DNA of 64,000 nt. Origin: a virus. Below the pieces are notes generated by a model, which worked only from the letters and a program-made list of their open reading frames with translations, made no database searches and was not told the DNA's origin. Location: IMG/VR virus record IMGVR_UViG_3300009159_005817, positions 1-64,000 of that record; one strand, 5' to 3'. Both the position numbers and the translations under genes were made by a program. This document shows, one piece after another, positions 24,845 through 33,730 of the stretch (position 1 is its first letter; each line of letters starts with the position of its first letter).

Positions 24845-26767
24845 ATGAAGAAATTGCTTAAATCATTTCTATTGATGATTATTCTAGCTCTTCCAATTCT
24901 TACGTTTGCACAATCTGGTCCACCAGCACCAAGTGCAGGAATCTGGGCTTTAATAGATACCAACTATTCTGTTGGTACATCAACATTAGGAATATCAAAA
25001 GCCAGAATAACTCTTAAAAACACAACCAGTACATTATATACTGGTGTACAATTTAGAGTATTCTACGACAAAAATGCTTTCTCATCTGCATCAGTTGCTT
25101 TAGTAGGATCAACAACTAATCTTTACCTACAATCAGTAGATAACAATACGGCAGGTTATGTTACTATGTCTCTAGTTTATACAGGAAATAGTTCAGCATA
25201 TACATTAGCAGACGGTGAAAGATTTGAAATTACATTTAATCACGTATCATCCGGTGCATTTTTTGCCTTACCAAGTATTAGTGCATTAACCTGGACTGGT
25301 TCTGCTACTTTTCCTGAGATTGCTGCTGAGCAAACTGGTTTAGATACGGTCTTAAATTTACATAGTTATGGTGGAACTTGGTTAAGACCACAACTTAGTT
25401 ATCATGGTAAATTTACTAACGTAACCGCAACACCAGCTAAAAACCTTCCGCTTTCATTAGAAAAAAAAGTTAAGATTGGTGGAACTTGGGGTGCACATGC
25501 AACTTACACAACTAACCTTTTAGGAGTATTTTCATTTACGGAATTAATCGATACAACTTATTATGATGTTCGTCTTTCTATTCAAGGAGATACAATGTCA
25601 GTTGGTAACGTTATTTCAACTGCCGATGCTCAGCTAATTAATCAATGGGTTCTTGGTGGAGCTACTCCTTCTGGATTTGATTTTTATACTGGAGACGTTA
25701 ATTCATCTAATGGAATATCCATCACCGATGCTTATGGAGTATTTGGTAGAATTGCCGGTAGATTTAGCACTTGGCCTAACTCAGTTAAAGATGTAAAATT
25801 CTTTACTGAAACAGAATATACCACAATCGTTGGAACCCCAACCACAAACTTTACTGGAACTATTTCAGGAGCTACGAACTTCTATTTTGATATACTTCCT
25901 GGAGCACCAGATAGTGTAACTTATTATGTATGTGTACCTGGTGATGCAAATGGAACCGGTTATCATATGGCTCGTCTAACCCCAATAGATATTATTGTTA
26001 GTCCACCTGCCGGAACTCCTATCCAACAAGAAAATGTTATTGATATGAAAGTTGAATATGACTTTCCTACATCTTCTATGGAAATAGGTCTACCTTCACT
26101 TTCTGTTAAAGAAGGAAATCTAGTGGAACTTCCAGTTACTGTTAAAACTAATGGAAAAGATATTTCAGCATTACAACTTTCAATGCTATACGATCAAACG
26201 CTTTTACAATTCAAAGATGTTAAGAATTCTCAAAAATCCATGTTTTGGATGTCTTCTATTAATCCTATGAATGGTATTATAGAATGGGCCGGATATGATC
26301 CTTCATCTAACAAATCATATATGATTTCTGATGGATATGAAATATTCACTCTTCGTTTCTTGGCTTTGAAACCTCAAGCAGAATGGAATCAATCACCTCT
26401 TTATACTTCTCGTAAATTTTCAGGTGATGCTTATTCTAAAGATATGAATATTACTCCAGCAAATGGAATTTTGATTGTCGCTAAAATGGCACCTATTTCT
26501 GGAGGTTTAAGTGAAAATGAAATGACTATATTTCCAAATCCAACATCTGGTGAAATTACCATCGACTTTACCGTAAAACAGACAGGTCGAGTAAAGTTAT
26601 ATATAGTAGGCATGAATGGAGAAATCAATCACATAATTCTTGATAAAGATATGCCAGAAGGTGAATATGTTTATACTTCAAATATTAATCATCTTACTCA
26701 AGGAATTTATGTTGCTTCTTTACAAGCCAAGAATCAAACTATAAGTAAAAAAATAATCAAAAACTAA
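24845..26767 (+). CDS. T9SS-exported adhesin with cohesin-like and dockerin-like parts
   Basis: A signal peptide (MKKLLKSFLLMIILALPIL, ending FAQ) is followed by a cohesin-like beta sandwich (about 30-170), a repeat-module region with a dockerin-like GDVNSSNGISITDAYGV near 282-300, a second cohesin-like domain (about 425-545), and a type A T9SS sorting domain (about 563-640: MTIFPNPTSGEITIDF to KKIIKN). Such C-terminal domains route proteins across the outer membrane of Bacteroidota and are removed on the surface. This predicts display or secretion by the infected host cell. Confidence 0.85.
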   Translation: MKKLLKSFLLMIILALPILTFAQSGPPAPSAGIWALIDTNYSVGTSTLGISKARITLKNTTSTLYTGVQFRVFYDKNAFSSASVALVGSTTNLYLQSVDNNTAGYVTMSLVYTGNSSAYTLADGERFEITFNHVSSGAFFALPSISALTWTGSATFPEIAAEQTGLDTVLNLHSYGGTWLRPQLSYHGKFTNVTATPAKNLPLSLEKKVKIGGTWGAHATYTTNLLGVFSFTELIDTTYYDVRLSIQGDTMSVGNVISTADAQLINQWVLGGATPSGFDFYTGDVNSSNGISITDAYGVFGRIAGRFSTWPNSVKDVKFFTETEYTTIVGTPTTNFTGTISGATNFYFDILPGAPDSVTYYVCVPGDANGTGYHMARLTPIDIIVSPPAGTPIQQENVIDMKVEYDFPTSSMEIGLPSLSVKEGNLVELPVTVKTNGKDISALQLSMLYDQTLLQFKDVKNSQKSMFWMSSINPMNGIIEWAGYDPSSNKSYMISDGYEIFTLRFLALKPQAEWNQSPLYTSRKFSGDAYSKDMNITPANGILIVAKMAPISGGLSENEMTIFPNPTSGEITIDFTVKQTGRVKLYIVGMNGEINHIILDKDMPEGEYVYTSNINHLTQGIYVASLQAKNQTISKKIIKN

Positions 26768-26772
26768 TAATC

Positions 26773-27102
26773 ATGTCAGAAGAAACACAAGATCAAAATG
26801 ACGGAACTTGGTCAGGTCTAAAGAAAACTTTAATAGGAACTCTAACCACAGTTATTGCTGGCGGAGGAATCTGGTTATCTACTACTCTATTTGGTGGTGG
26901 ACACGAAGATAAAGAAGAAACTAAAACCGAGCAAGCTGCACCAGCACCAGTTGTAATTAATGTACAACAAAATCAAGAGAATACTCAAAAACAACAAAAC
27001 AATGGTGGTACCACTACTATCATCAAAGAAAGAGTTATAGAGAAAGCTCCTGCTGAAAAGAAAGAAGAAAAGAAAAAAGAATCTGAGGATGCTCCTTGGT
27101 AA
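26773..27102 (+). CDS. Small single-helix membrane protein with charged tail (109 aa)
   Basis: One membrane segment (GTLTTVIAGGGIWLSTTLF, about residues 19-40) and a long Glu/Gln/Lys/Pro-rich tail. Size and topology fit a holin or spanin-like lysis component, or a membrane anchor for the neighbouring exported proteins. No family recognised. Confidence 0.6.
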   Translation: MSEETQDQNDGTWSGLKKTLIGTLTTVIAGGGIWLSTTLFGGGHEDKEETKTEQAAPAPVVINVQQNQENTQKQQNNGGTTTIIKERVIEKAPAEKKEEKKKESEDAPW

Positions 27103-27121
27103 TTAAAAAAATTAAAACAAA

Positions 27122-27418
27122 ATGGCTAAATTACAAAACACCAAACCTGGATTCTTTAAGAGAATGTTTATGGATGATAACGATATTAATGAAAAATCTA
27201 TCGTTGGATTTTGTGCTTTCATTGTGATGGTTATTGCATTTGGAGTTGATATTTATACCGGTTTCAAAGGTATGCCTTTCGAGATTAATGAATTCATTTT
27301 TGATGGATTTATGGTTATTACTTTAGGTGCATTTGGTATCGCTTCAGTTGATAAGTACTTAACCGGAAAGAATAAAAATGAGAGTTCATCATCTAATGAA
27401 GAACCGCCTATTGAATAA
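27122..27418 (+). CDS. Two-helix membrane protein, holin-like (98 aa)
   Basis: Two hydrophobic segments (about 29-47 and 58-76) with a charged C-terminus, the layout of small phage holins. It resembles the 93-residue protein at 58062 in length and topology. The holin role is inferred. Confidence 0.6.
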   Translation: MAKLQNTKPGFFKRMFMDDNDINEKSIVGFCAFIVMVIAFGVDIYTGFKGMPFEINEFIFDGFMVITLGAFGIASVDKYLTGKNKNESSSSNEEPPIE

Positions 27419-27428
27419 ACCAAAATTT

Positions 27429-28148
27429 ATGAAAGCGATTATAATTTCTATATTGCTATTATTTTTTGCTCAAGCAAGTATTGCTCAGATTGGTACTATA
27501 AAATCTGAGCAATATCAAGCTGAGTTTGAAAAGAAGCAATCTCTTGATGCATTACCAGAATATACTGATACAGTTAAAGTTCCCATTCAAATTCTTAAAA
27601 TTGGAATCAATTCAGAATTGTATGAGATGTACCCTGAATTGAAAGATAAAAGAGTTGGTTTAGGTGTAACTAATATTGTTCTAGAATATCTTGAATATAC
27701 TAATCGTTTTGTATTCACTGAAGATAAACTTGAAATTAAAGAACGTATGGTTCAGCAATTTAAAGCATCTGATAAAGGATTTACTGAAAATAAAATAGAC
27801 GGTAGAGGAAAGATCAAACTCGCTAAATATTTTGTTTATATTGAGGTCTATGATTTTTCTGTATCTGATGATGAAGTTGTAAAAATTAATGGCGAATCAA
27901 AAACCACTCAAATAACTCGTTTAGGTTTACAAATTAAATTTGTGGATGCTGAGACTGGTGAAATTATTATGGGATCCGGTCTTGGTGAAGCATCAACTAT
28001 TAAGACGGTTTCTATTTTAGATGGAGTTGATGATAGTGAAATTAAGTTCAATCAATCACACATTGGTATAACTACCAAGAAATCTCTTGAAACGGCATCT
28101 TCTAGAATTGTTTCGAGAATGATTAAAAAAGGCATATTCAAATCGTAA
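27429..28148 (+). CDS. CsgG-like outer-membrane pore protein
   Basis: The start is set at 27429 because it begins a clean signal peptide (MKAIIISILLLFFAQASIAQ). The mature part follows the CsgG layout: a first strand/helix ending NRFVFTE, a YFVYIEVYDFSV strand, then TRLGLQIKFVDAETGEIIMG, the invariant strand region, and a helical C-terminus. CsgG forms the ring-shaped pore that exports curli subunits. The usual lipobox cysteine is absent. Confidence 0.65.
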   Translation: MKAIIISILLLFFAQASIAQIGTIKSEQYQAEFEKKQSLDALPEYTDTVKVPIQILKIGINSELYEMYPELKDKRVGLGVTNIVLEYLEYTNRFVFTEDKLEIKERMVQQFKASDKGFTENKIDGRGKIKLAKYFVYIEVYDFSVSDDEVVKINGESKTTQITRLGLQIKFVDAETGEIIMGSGLGEASTIKTVSILDGVDDSEIKFNQSHIGITTKKSLETASSRIVSRMIKKGIFKS

Positions 28149-29912
28149 ATGTACATTAGATCAATTATATTCTTTATTGCCTTTTGGTTCACGTCAATAG
28201 CAAGTTATGGTCAGTCTTTTAATTATTCATATACTGATCCTTGTACAGGTGTAGTCAAGACAATACCGGTTTCTACTAATGGAATAACGGTAACCTATTA
28301 CGGCCAAATCCATACATTTCAACCTACTGATTTTTACAATGGAGGTTTTGAAAGTTGGGCTCAAACGGTATACTCATCCTTTGGAAATAATAATCCATGT
28401 GCTTCTATTGTAGGTCTTCCTACTGGAATTAATATAGCACAAAACACAGCAATCAATTTCTTAAGTATTATAAATTCTCTATCTGCTATTAGTGATTTAT
28501 CTTCTTTAGGTGGAGCTACTAATTTATTATCAGGAATTGGAAGTGTTTCCGGTTCTACTAGTAATAAAAAGAAAGATGATAAAAAGAGTGGATCCGCTCA
28601 AACAGACGGAACAACCACAACTACTGAAGGTAGCGTATCAACTCCTAATGGAGGATCAACAACATCAGGTTCATCAGGAAATTCCGGATCCACTCAAACG
28701 AATGGAACTGCTACAAATACGGAAGGAAGCGTATCAACTCCAAGTGGAGGTTCAACAACTTCAGGATCTTCTACTAATCAAGGAACTGGAAATACAAATC
28801 CAACTCAACCTACTCAAACAGGAGGTCAAACAACTCAACCACCGGTAGGTTCTACTCAAAATCAAACTGGCACAAATGGAAATAATAACACGAGTAATAC
28901 CAATAGTAATTCTAGTGGGTCTAGTAATACTAGCAATAATACAAACAATACTCAACCTACGACTGGTACAAATCAAACACAAAACCCTACCACAACCCAA
29001 AATGGAAATTCACAGAGTGGAAGCACAAATTCAAATAGCGGCAATGCTAACCAAAATGGGAGTGGATCCTCTAATAGCAATGGATCGAGCAACCAAAATG
29101 GTAGCGGATCAAACTCAAACGATGGATCTTCTCAAGAAGGTAAAAGTGGAAGCGGAAATACTCAAGGAAGCGAAACGCCTAAAGAAGAAGGTGGAAAAAC
29201 CAACCTAGTAGGTGGAGCCGTTTCGACTTTAGCAAATTCAACTAGTTCTGGTAAAGCCGCTTCAACTGAAAGTAGAAAACCCACAATTCTAGGAAGTAGT
29301 GATTTTGTTGGATTTAATTTTAAAGATTCCGATATTGATCGAGGAGCTAAATTTACAGGAGGTTATACTTCATTAAGATGGGATGGACAAAGATCCCATG
29401 GAATTTTAGTTGATTATACAACTGCTCTTAAAGGACCAAATATTACTGGATTTTATGCAATCATAAAGAAGAAGAGAATTGATTTAATATCAACTACGCT
29501 TACATTAGGATTTGATCGAAAGACTTCGGTTTATGGAACTTTGGCTCTTGGTCAAATGTGGAATATTGATAAAAAGAAAAAACTTAAAGCAGTATACATG
29601 TTAACCGGATCATTTGGTTCTGTATATGGCGAAGAATTTGTTGGTACTGCTGCAATTGCCGGTGTAATGTACGATTGGAAAATTTCTAAACGAATAGATA
29701 TTAAATTAATGGGGCTATATGTCTATGCTCCATATGTTAGTTATTATAATGACATACTACTAAAATCTCCTCATGTAGTTCTTCCTATCATTGGAACTAA
29801 CATTGGACTTACGAAGAGATTTAAGTTAAACATAAATGGTGGTGGAGCTTGGGCATTACAAGAAAATGCATTAAACTACACCATAATGATGGGTACTAGA
29901 TTTTTATTATGA
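28149..29912 (+). CDS. Outer-membrane barrel protein with long Ser/Thr/Asn/Gly linker (587 aa)
   Basis: A signal peptide (ends SYGQ) leads to a ~110-residue N-terminal domain, a low-complexity region from about 140 to 350 rich in S, T, N, G and Q, and a C-terminal ~200-residue domain of alternating strands ending in Leu-rich TRFLL, typical of outer-membrane beta barrels. The linker could span or decorate the cell surface. Start codon directly follows the CsgG-like gene. Confidence 0.65.
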   Translation: MYIRSIIFFIAFWFTSIASYGQSFNYSYTDPCTGVVKTIPVSTNGITVTYYGQIHTFQPTDFYNGGFESWAQTVYSSFGNNNPCASIVGLPTGINIAQNTAINFLSIINSLSAISDLSSLGGATNLLSGIGSVSGSTSNKKKDDKKSGSAQTDGTTTTTEGSVSTPNGGSTTSGSSGNSGSTQTNGTATNTEGSVSTPSGGSTTSGSSTNQGTGNTNPTQPTQTGGQTTQPPVGSTQNQTGTNGNNNTSNTNSNSSGSSNTSNNTNNTQPTTGTNQTQNPTTTQNGNSQSGSTNSNSGNANQNGSGSSNSNGSSNQNGSGSNSNDGSSQEGKSGSGNTQGSETPKEEGGKTNLVGGAVSTLANSTSSGKAASTESRKPTILGSSDFVGFNFKDSDIDRGAKFTGGYTSLRWDGQRSHGILVDYTTALKGPNITGFYAIIKKKRIDLISTTLTLGFDRKTSVYGTLALGQMWNIDKKKKLKAVYMLTGSFGSVYGEEFVGTAAIAGVMYDWKISKRIDIKLMGLYVYAPYVSYYNDILLKSPHVVLPIIGTNIGLTKRFKLNINGGGAWALQENALNYTIMMGTRFLL

Positions 29913-30901
29913 GAAAGTTTATCACCACAATAATTGCCATCTTGTTAACCGGTGCTACATATGCACAAGCGTTTACATATTCAGGCTACATATATAACGC
30001 AAATGGTACAGGAGCAGTAAATGTTCCAGTAAAGTTATATAAGAGAACAACTCCAAATATAACTGGTTTTACGTCTCAAACAAACTATAATGGTCACTCA
30101 TATTATAGATCAACCGGTTCTATGACGTGGACTGATGCAAAACAAGCTTGCATAAATATGAATGGGCACTTGGTTACAATTGCTAACGCCTCTGAACAAT
30201 CATTCGTATTTAATACATGGCCATCAGGATGGATTGGATTTACTGATGAATCGGTTGAAGGTACATTTGTATGGGTAACTGGAGAACCTGTAAATTATAC
30301 CAATTGGAATCCTGGTGAACCAAATAATGCAGGCAATGAAGATTATGCTCAATTTGTTAGTGGCGGTAAATGGAATGATCTACCTAACACATCTTTACCT
30401 TATGTAATTGAATTTGATTATATTGTAACCACTACTCCATGGGTTTTGCATCAAACCGTATACACAAACGCTAGTGGATATTATTCATTCAATCAATTGA
30501 CAAATCCATCAGTTGAATGGTATATTCGATATGATGCACCAACACCAATCACAATACATCAAACATCTGATTTAAGTACAATTGGAAATATCGTATTAGG
30601 AGTTACCACCAAGAAATCTTTACATTGGAATATGTTCGATGTGAATAATGATGGAAATATAACGATATCTGATGCATACTATGTGAGTGGAAAGAAAAAC
30701 GGAATATTTGCAAGTTGGATTGGATCTCAATCATCAGCCTTATATACGCCAGCCCAATTTAATATTCTAAATACCGGAACTACTAATTTAAAGGCAACAT
30801 ACCCTGGAGTAAGCTCATTTACAATATCAACTCCAGTGAATGGTGGATCTGCAAATTATTACCTAATTGCTCCAGGTTATGCTGGACAAGTAACATACTA
30901 A
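29909..30901 (+). CDS. Exported C-type lectin-domain protein with dockerin-like module
   Basis: After a signal peptide (ends YAQA) comes a carboxypeptidase-regulatory-like start, then a C-type lectin fold (about 50-165: GHLVTIANASEQ, WIGFTDE, NWNPGEPNNAGNEDYAQF, GKWND). The EPN-type motif is that of calcium-dependent mannose-binding lectins. Residues ~245-330 repeat a module of the protein at 24845, including DVNNDGNITISDAYYV. No T9SS domain is present. Confidence 0.82.
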   Translation: MRKFITTIIAILLTGATYAQAFTYSGYIYNANGTGAVNVPVKLYKRTTPNITGFTSQTNYNGHSYYRSTGSMTWTDAKQACINMNGHLVTIANASEQSFVFNTWPSGWIGFTDESVEGTFVWVTGEPVNYTNWNPGEPNNAGNEDYAQFVSGGKWNDLPNTSLPYVIEFDYIVTTTPWVLHQTVYTNASGYYSFNQLTNPSVEWYIRYDAPTPITIHQTSDLSTIGNIVLGVTTKKSLHWNMFDVNNDGNITISDAYYVSGKKNGIFASWIGSQSSALYTPAQFNILNTGTTNLKATYPGVSSFTISTPVNGGSANYYLIAPGYAGQVTY

Positions 30902-30907
30902 ATATTT

Positions 30908-31363
30908 ATGAAAAATCTACTTCTTATATTACTTCTGCTTCCAATGTTATCATTCGGACAAATCAATTCATGTGTTCATGTTGATTCGGTTTATTCAACC
31001 GCTAAATATAAGGATATGGGTAATCGTGATATTCGCTTTGGTATTAGACAAATGACCGAGGATATTCTTTCTGAAAAATATTGTATCAATTCATCATCTC
31101 CGGATGTAGATGTAGAGGTATTTTTCTTTGGTTTACCTAGAAGTACTTATAGAATAATTGGAGTAGAGAAAACTAATCAAATAACTCAAGTTGGCATTCG
31201 TATTTATTATAATGGTGTTAAATACGAAGCTTATGGAGAATCTGATACTGAAATACGAACTGTGATGTTAGAGATTGTTGAAGGACAGACTCCATTTTCA
31301 AAGATGACGGTTTCTAATGCGATAAAAAAAGCAATAGAATCATGCGTATCTCAAATGCCTTAA
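30908..31363 (+). CDS. Exported protein, possible short CsgG relative (151 aa)
   Basis: Signal peptide (MKNLLLILLLLPMLSFGQ) and a small alpha/beta domain. The segment TNQITQVGIRIYYNGVKYEA parallels TTQITRLGLQIKFVDAETGE of the CsgG-like protein, suggesting a trimmed relative or partner. Two or three cysteines could form disulfides in the periplasm. Confidence 0.55.
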   Translation: MKNLLLILLLLPMLSFGQINSCVHVDSVYSTAKYKDMGNRDIRFGIRQMTEDILSEKYCINSSSPDVDVEVFFFGLPRSTYRIIGVEKTNQITQVGIRIYYNGVKYEAYGESDTEIRTVMLEIVEGQTPFSKMTVSNAIKKAIESCVSQMP

Positions 31364-31803
31364 TTATATTCTTACTCTTTATACCATCATTCATATTTGG
31401 ACAAATTAAAGTTCAAGATGTTGGTGACGGATGGCAAAGCAAAGTAGATTCTGCTATTACTCTTATACAGAAAACTGATACCATCGCCTATCAAATCTTA
31501 ATAGAAAATTGTAAGGATGTGGAATTTATTATTGGTAAGTACTCTACTACTAAACCTCCTTATACGATTGCTATAACCACTAAAGATATGAATCTAAATT
31601 CCATCAATAATATAGCAGCCGTGTTAATACATGAATCATATCATCTTTTTATATACAATAACAAAATAGTATATTCACCAACCGATGAAGAAGCCACTTG
31701 CTATGAAAGAGAATATGAATTTCTTTGTAAACTCCCTAATGTTGAAGATTGGCTATTTCTTAATGCCATGAACAACATCATCCTTTTCCGAAATCGGAAG
31801 TAA
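31342..31803 (+). CDS. Exported zincin-type metallopeptidase (153 aa)
   Basis: Signal peptide (ends FIFGQ), then an HExxH motif in AAVLIHESYHLF (H97, E98, H101) with a downstream acidic DEEATCYEREYE (E116/E117) suited as third zinc ligand. Small secreted zincins of this size can act on proteins or peptidoglycan cross-bridges. It overlaps the previous gene by 22 bases. Confidence 0.68.
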   Translation: MRISNALIIFLLFIPSFIFGQIKVQDVGDGWQSKVDSAITLIQKTDTIAYQILIENCKDVEFIIGKYSTTKPPYTIAITTKDMNLNSINNIAAVLIHESYHLFIYNNKIVYSPTDEEATCYEREYEFLCKLPNVEDWLFLNAMNNIILFRNRK

Positions 31804-31818
31804 CTTTTTATTACACGG

Positions 31819-31830
31819 TTCATATAATTA
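31819..31830 (+). promoter_or_regulatory. Candidate CATATAAT-type promoter
   Basis: TTCATATAATTA lies 28 bases before the start of the gene at 31858, in the only gap between it and the exported-protein island. Confidence 0.4.
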
Positions 31831-31857
31831 ATATATTGATCTCTTAAAATTAAGGAA

Positions 31858-32484
31858 ATGAAACCACACAAGCTAAAAGGAGATTTTGATCTAGATGAAT
31901 CTTCATCTAACAAAATCAAAGAAGTAAAAGATAAAATATCCAATTGGCTTTGGATGAATATTGGATGGCAATTTAGATACATTTATCGTAAAATTCGTAA
32001 TCTAATTAGATGGACTCCTATTATTTGGAAAGATCAAGATTGGGATGATACTTTCATATTTGAAATTCTAAAATTCAAATTGACCAATCAAGCTAAATAT
32101 ATTGGTGGTCAGGATCGTCATACAACGGCAAAAAGAGATGCCGAGATTATGATGACTTGCGTTAGATTAATTGATCGTATACAAGATGATTTCTATGATA
32201 GTGAATATACAGATTATCATGAAGCTGATTTTAGATTTGAAGATTGCGAAGATAAACCCGGATATTCACAATTACACATTGATGAGATTTCTAATAGATT
32301 TCCAGAATACTTCTCTAAATATCCAAGACAATATAAACGAGCATTAGATCCTAATACTCATTGGTATTATAGCGAGAAATCTGATAAGACAATTGCAATG
32401 TGGATTAGTAACGAAAATCAAAAACGAGCACAAACTCTACTCTTCAAAATTATAAACGAAAGAATCCAAGGATGGTGGGATTAA
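31858..32484 (+). CDS. Conserved-looking phage protein (208 aa), unknown
   Basis: Tryptophan-rich N-terminus (NWLWMNIGWQFRYIYRKIRN) followed by a helical region (TTAKRDAEIMMTCVRLIDRI) and an aromatic tail. No catalytic motif recognised; it is not exported. A CATATAAT motif precedes it. Confidence 0.65.
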   Translation: MKPHKLKGDFDLDESSSNKIKEVKDKISNWLWMNIGWQFRYIYRKIRNLIRWTPIIWKDQDWDDTFIFEILKFKLTNQAKYIGGQDRHTTAKRDAEIMMTCVRLIDRIQDDFYDSEYTDYHEADFRFEDCEDKPGYSQLHIDEISNRFPEYFSKYPRQYKRALDPNTHWYYSEKSDKTIAMWISNENQKRAQTLLFKIINERIQGWWD

Positions 32485-32589
32485 TCAACAGATGTACTTC
32501 TTAGTTCATCTATTGACCCTAATAGAATCAATAACTATTATATACATTATCTTACAATCAATACCTCTATTGTTAATAATTGGCTAAAA

Positions 32590-32658
32590 TTGTTAATAAC
32601 TTTATGACTCGAGATTTTTTAATCTCGGTTTTTTGTATTATATTTATACTATAATTAA
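32590..32658 (+). promoter_or_regulatory. Dyad-type phage promoter 7
   Basis: TTGTTAATAACTTT at 32590, TATTATATTTATACTATAAT at 32636, spacing 46, with the variant start dyad TTATACTATAA. A second TTGTTAATAAT lies exactly 20 bases upstream (32570). The region before it (32485-32569) shows no convincing gene. Confidence 0.78.
32609..32634 (+). terminator. Intrinsic terminator nested inside promoter 7
   Basis: CGAGATT / AATCTCG stem with TTTT loop followed by G and six T. The same stem core (CGAGATT) is used in the terminator inside promoter 1. Confidence 0.75.
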
Positions 32659-32667
32659 TTAAACAAT

Positions 32668-33312
32668 ATGAAGATAGAAATTCCAAAAGGCGTAAACGTT
32701 TGGTTTACTTCGGATACCCATTACAATCACAAAAACATTTGTCGAGGCGTAAGTACATGGGAAGCTGGAAGAGGAACTCGAGATTTTACAAATCTACAAA
32801 AGATGAACGATGCGATCGTTAATCAAATCAATTCAAAGGTAATGGAAGATGATATTCTTTTCCATCTTGGTGATTGGTCATTTGGTGGATTTGAATCTAT
32901 TATGGAATTTCGTAATCGTATCGTTTGTAAAAACATTCACTTAATCTTAGGTAATCATGACCATCATATCGAAAATAATGCAGATGATGTTCAAGATTTA
33001 TTTTCTTCTGTTAATCAGTACTTGAAAATGCAAATCAACATTAACCGAACAGCAAATGGCGTAGATAAACATAACTTCGTTTTATGTCATTATCCTCTTG
33101 GATCTTGGCACGATATGGCAATGGGTGTAATACATTTACATGGTCACGTTCACCTTCCACCAAATTTAAAACTTGGTGAAGGAAAGGCAATGGATGTAGG
33201 TGTTGATGGAAATAATATGGCAGTATACTCATTACAAGAAATTGTGAACATCATGAAGAAACAACCAATTGCCTCTTTACGTTTACCAAAAGATCATCAT
33301 GAACAAGTCTAA
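32668..33312 (+). CDS. Calcineurin-like metallophosphoesterase
   Basis: All metal-binding motifs are present: SDTHYNHKNI (about residues 15-24), HLGDWSFGG, LGNHDHH, CHYPLGSW and HLHGHVHLPP. The 214-residue single-domain form is frequent in phages; substrates may be cyclic nucleotides or nucleic-acid ends. Driven by promoter 7 and followed by a kinase gene 12 bases later. The degenerate copy at 20964 is a probable paralogue. Confidence 0.9.
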   Translation: MKIEIPKGVNVWFTSDTHYNHKNICRGVSTWEAGRGTRDFTNLQKMNDAIVNQINSKVMEDDILFHLGDWSFGGFESIMEFRNRIVCKNIHLILGNHDHHIENNADDVQDLFSSVNQYLKMQININRTANGVDKHNFVLCHYPLGSWHDMAMGVIHLHGHVHLPPNLKLGEGKAMDVGVDGNNMAVYSLQEIVNIMKKQPIASLRLPKDHHEQV

Positions 33313-33324
33313 CATAAAATAAAT

Positions 33325-33729
33325 ATGAAAAATCTAATTCTACTTCGAGGATTACCAGGTTCTGGAAAATCCACAGCTGCAAAACTATTTCAAGGATCAG
33401 GATATTCTTCACATTATGAAGCCGATATGTATTTCCTTAATAAAGAAACTGGTGAATATCAATTTGATCCGAGTAAATTAAAATTGGCTCATAATTGGTG
33501 TGCTATACAAACTCAAAAAGCAATGGTTGATGAGATACCTACTATTATAATCTCGAATACATTTACTCAAGAATGGGAAATGGACAATTATCGTGAATTA
33601 GCAAAAATGCACGATTATCAAGTATTTACTCTAATTGTAGAAAATCGTCATGGTGGAGTTAATGTACATGGAGTACCTGATGATAAATTAAAAGCAATGG
33701 AAGACCGTTTTGAACTTAAATTAATATAA
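33325..33729 (+). CDS. P-loop polynucleotide-kinase-like protein
   Basis: Walker A GLPGSGKST (residues 9-17), an acidic EADMYF, and a C-terminal NVHGVPDDKLKAMEDRFE typical of the T4 PseT-kinase/N4BP2-like family. Only the kinase half is present (134 aa); a HAD phosphatase is encoded separately at 35113, together resembling a split T4 Pnkp. 5' end phosphorylation of nucleic acid is the likely activity. Confidence 0.8.
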   Translation: MKNLILLRGLPGSGKSTAAKLFQGSGYSSHYEADMYFLNKETGEYQFDPSKLKLAHNWCAIQTQKAMVDEIPTIIISNTFTQEWEMDNYRELAKMHDYQVFTLIVENRHGGVNVHGVPDDKLKAMEDRFELKLI

Positions 33730-33730
33730 C

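Noticed and set aside
28510-29208. Open frames at 28510-28848, 28876-29208 (+) and 28761-29000 (-)
   Set aside because: Alternative frames of the low-complexity Ser/Thr/Asn/Gly linker; composition-driven lack of stops.
32492-32587. 31-residue all-hydrophobic open frame
   Set aside because: AT-rich non-coding DNA readily gives such peptides; it overlaps the extra TTGTTAATAAT element and has no leader.
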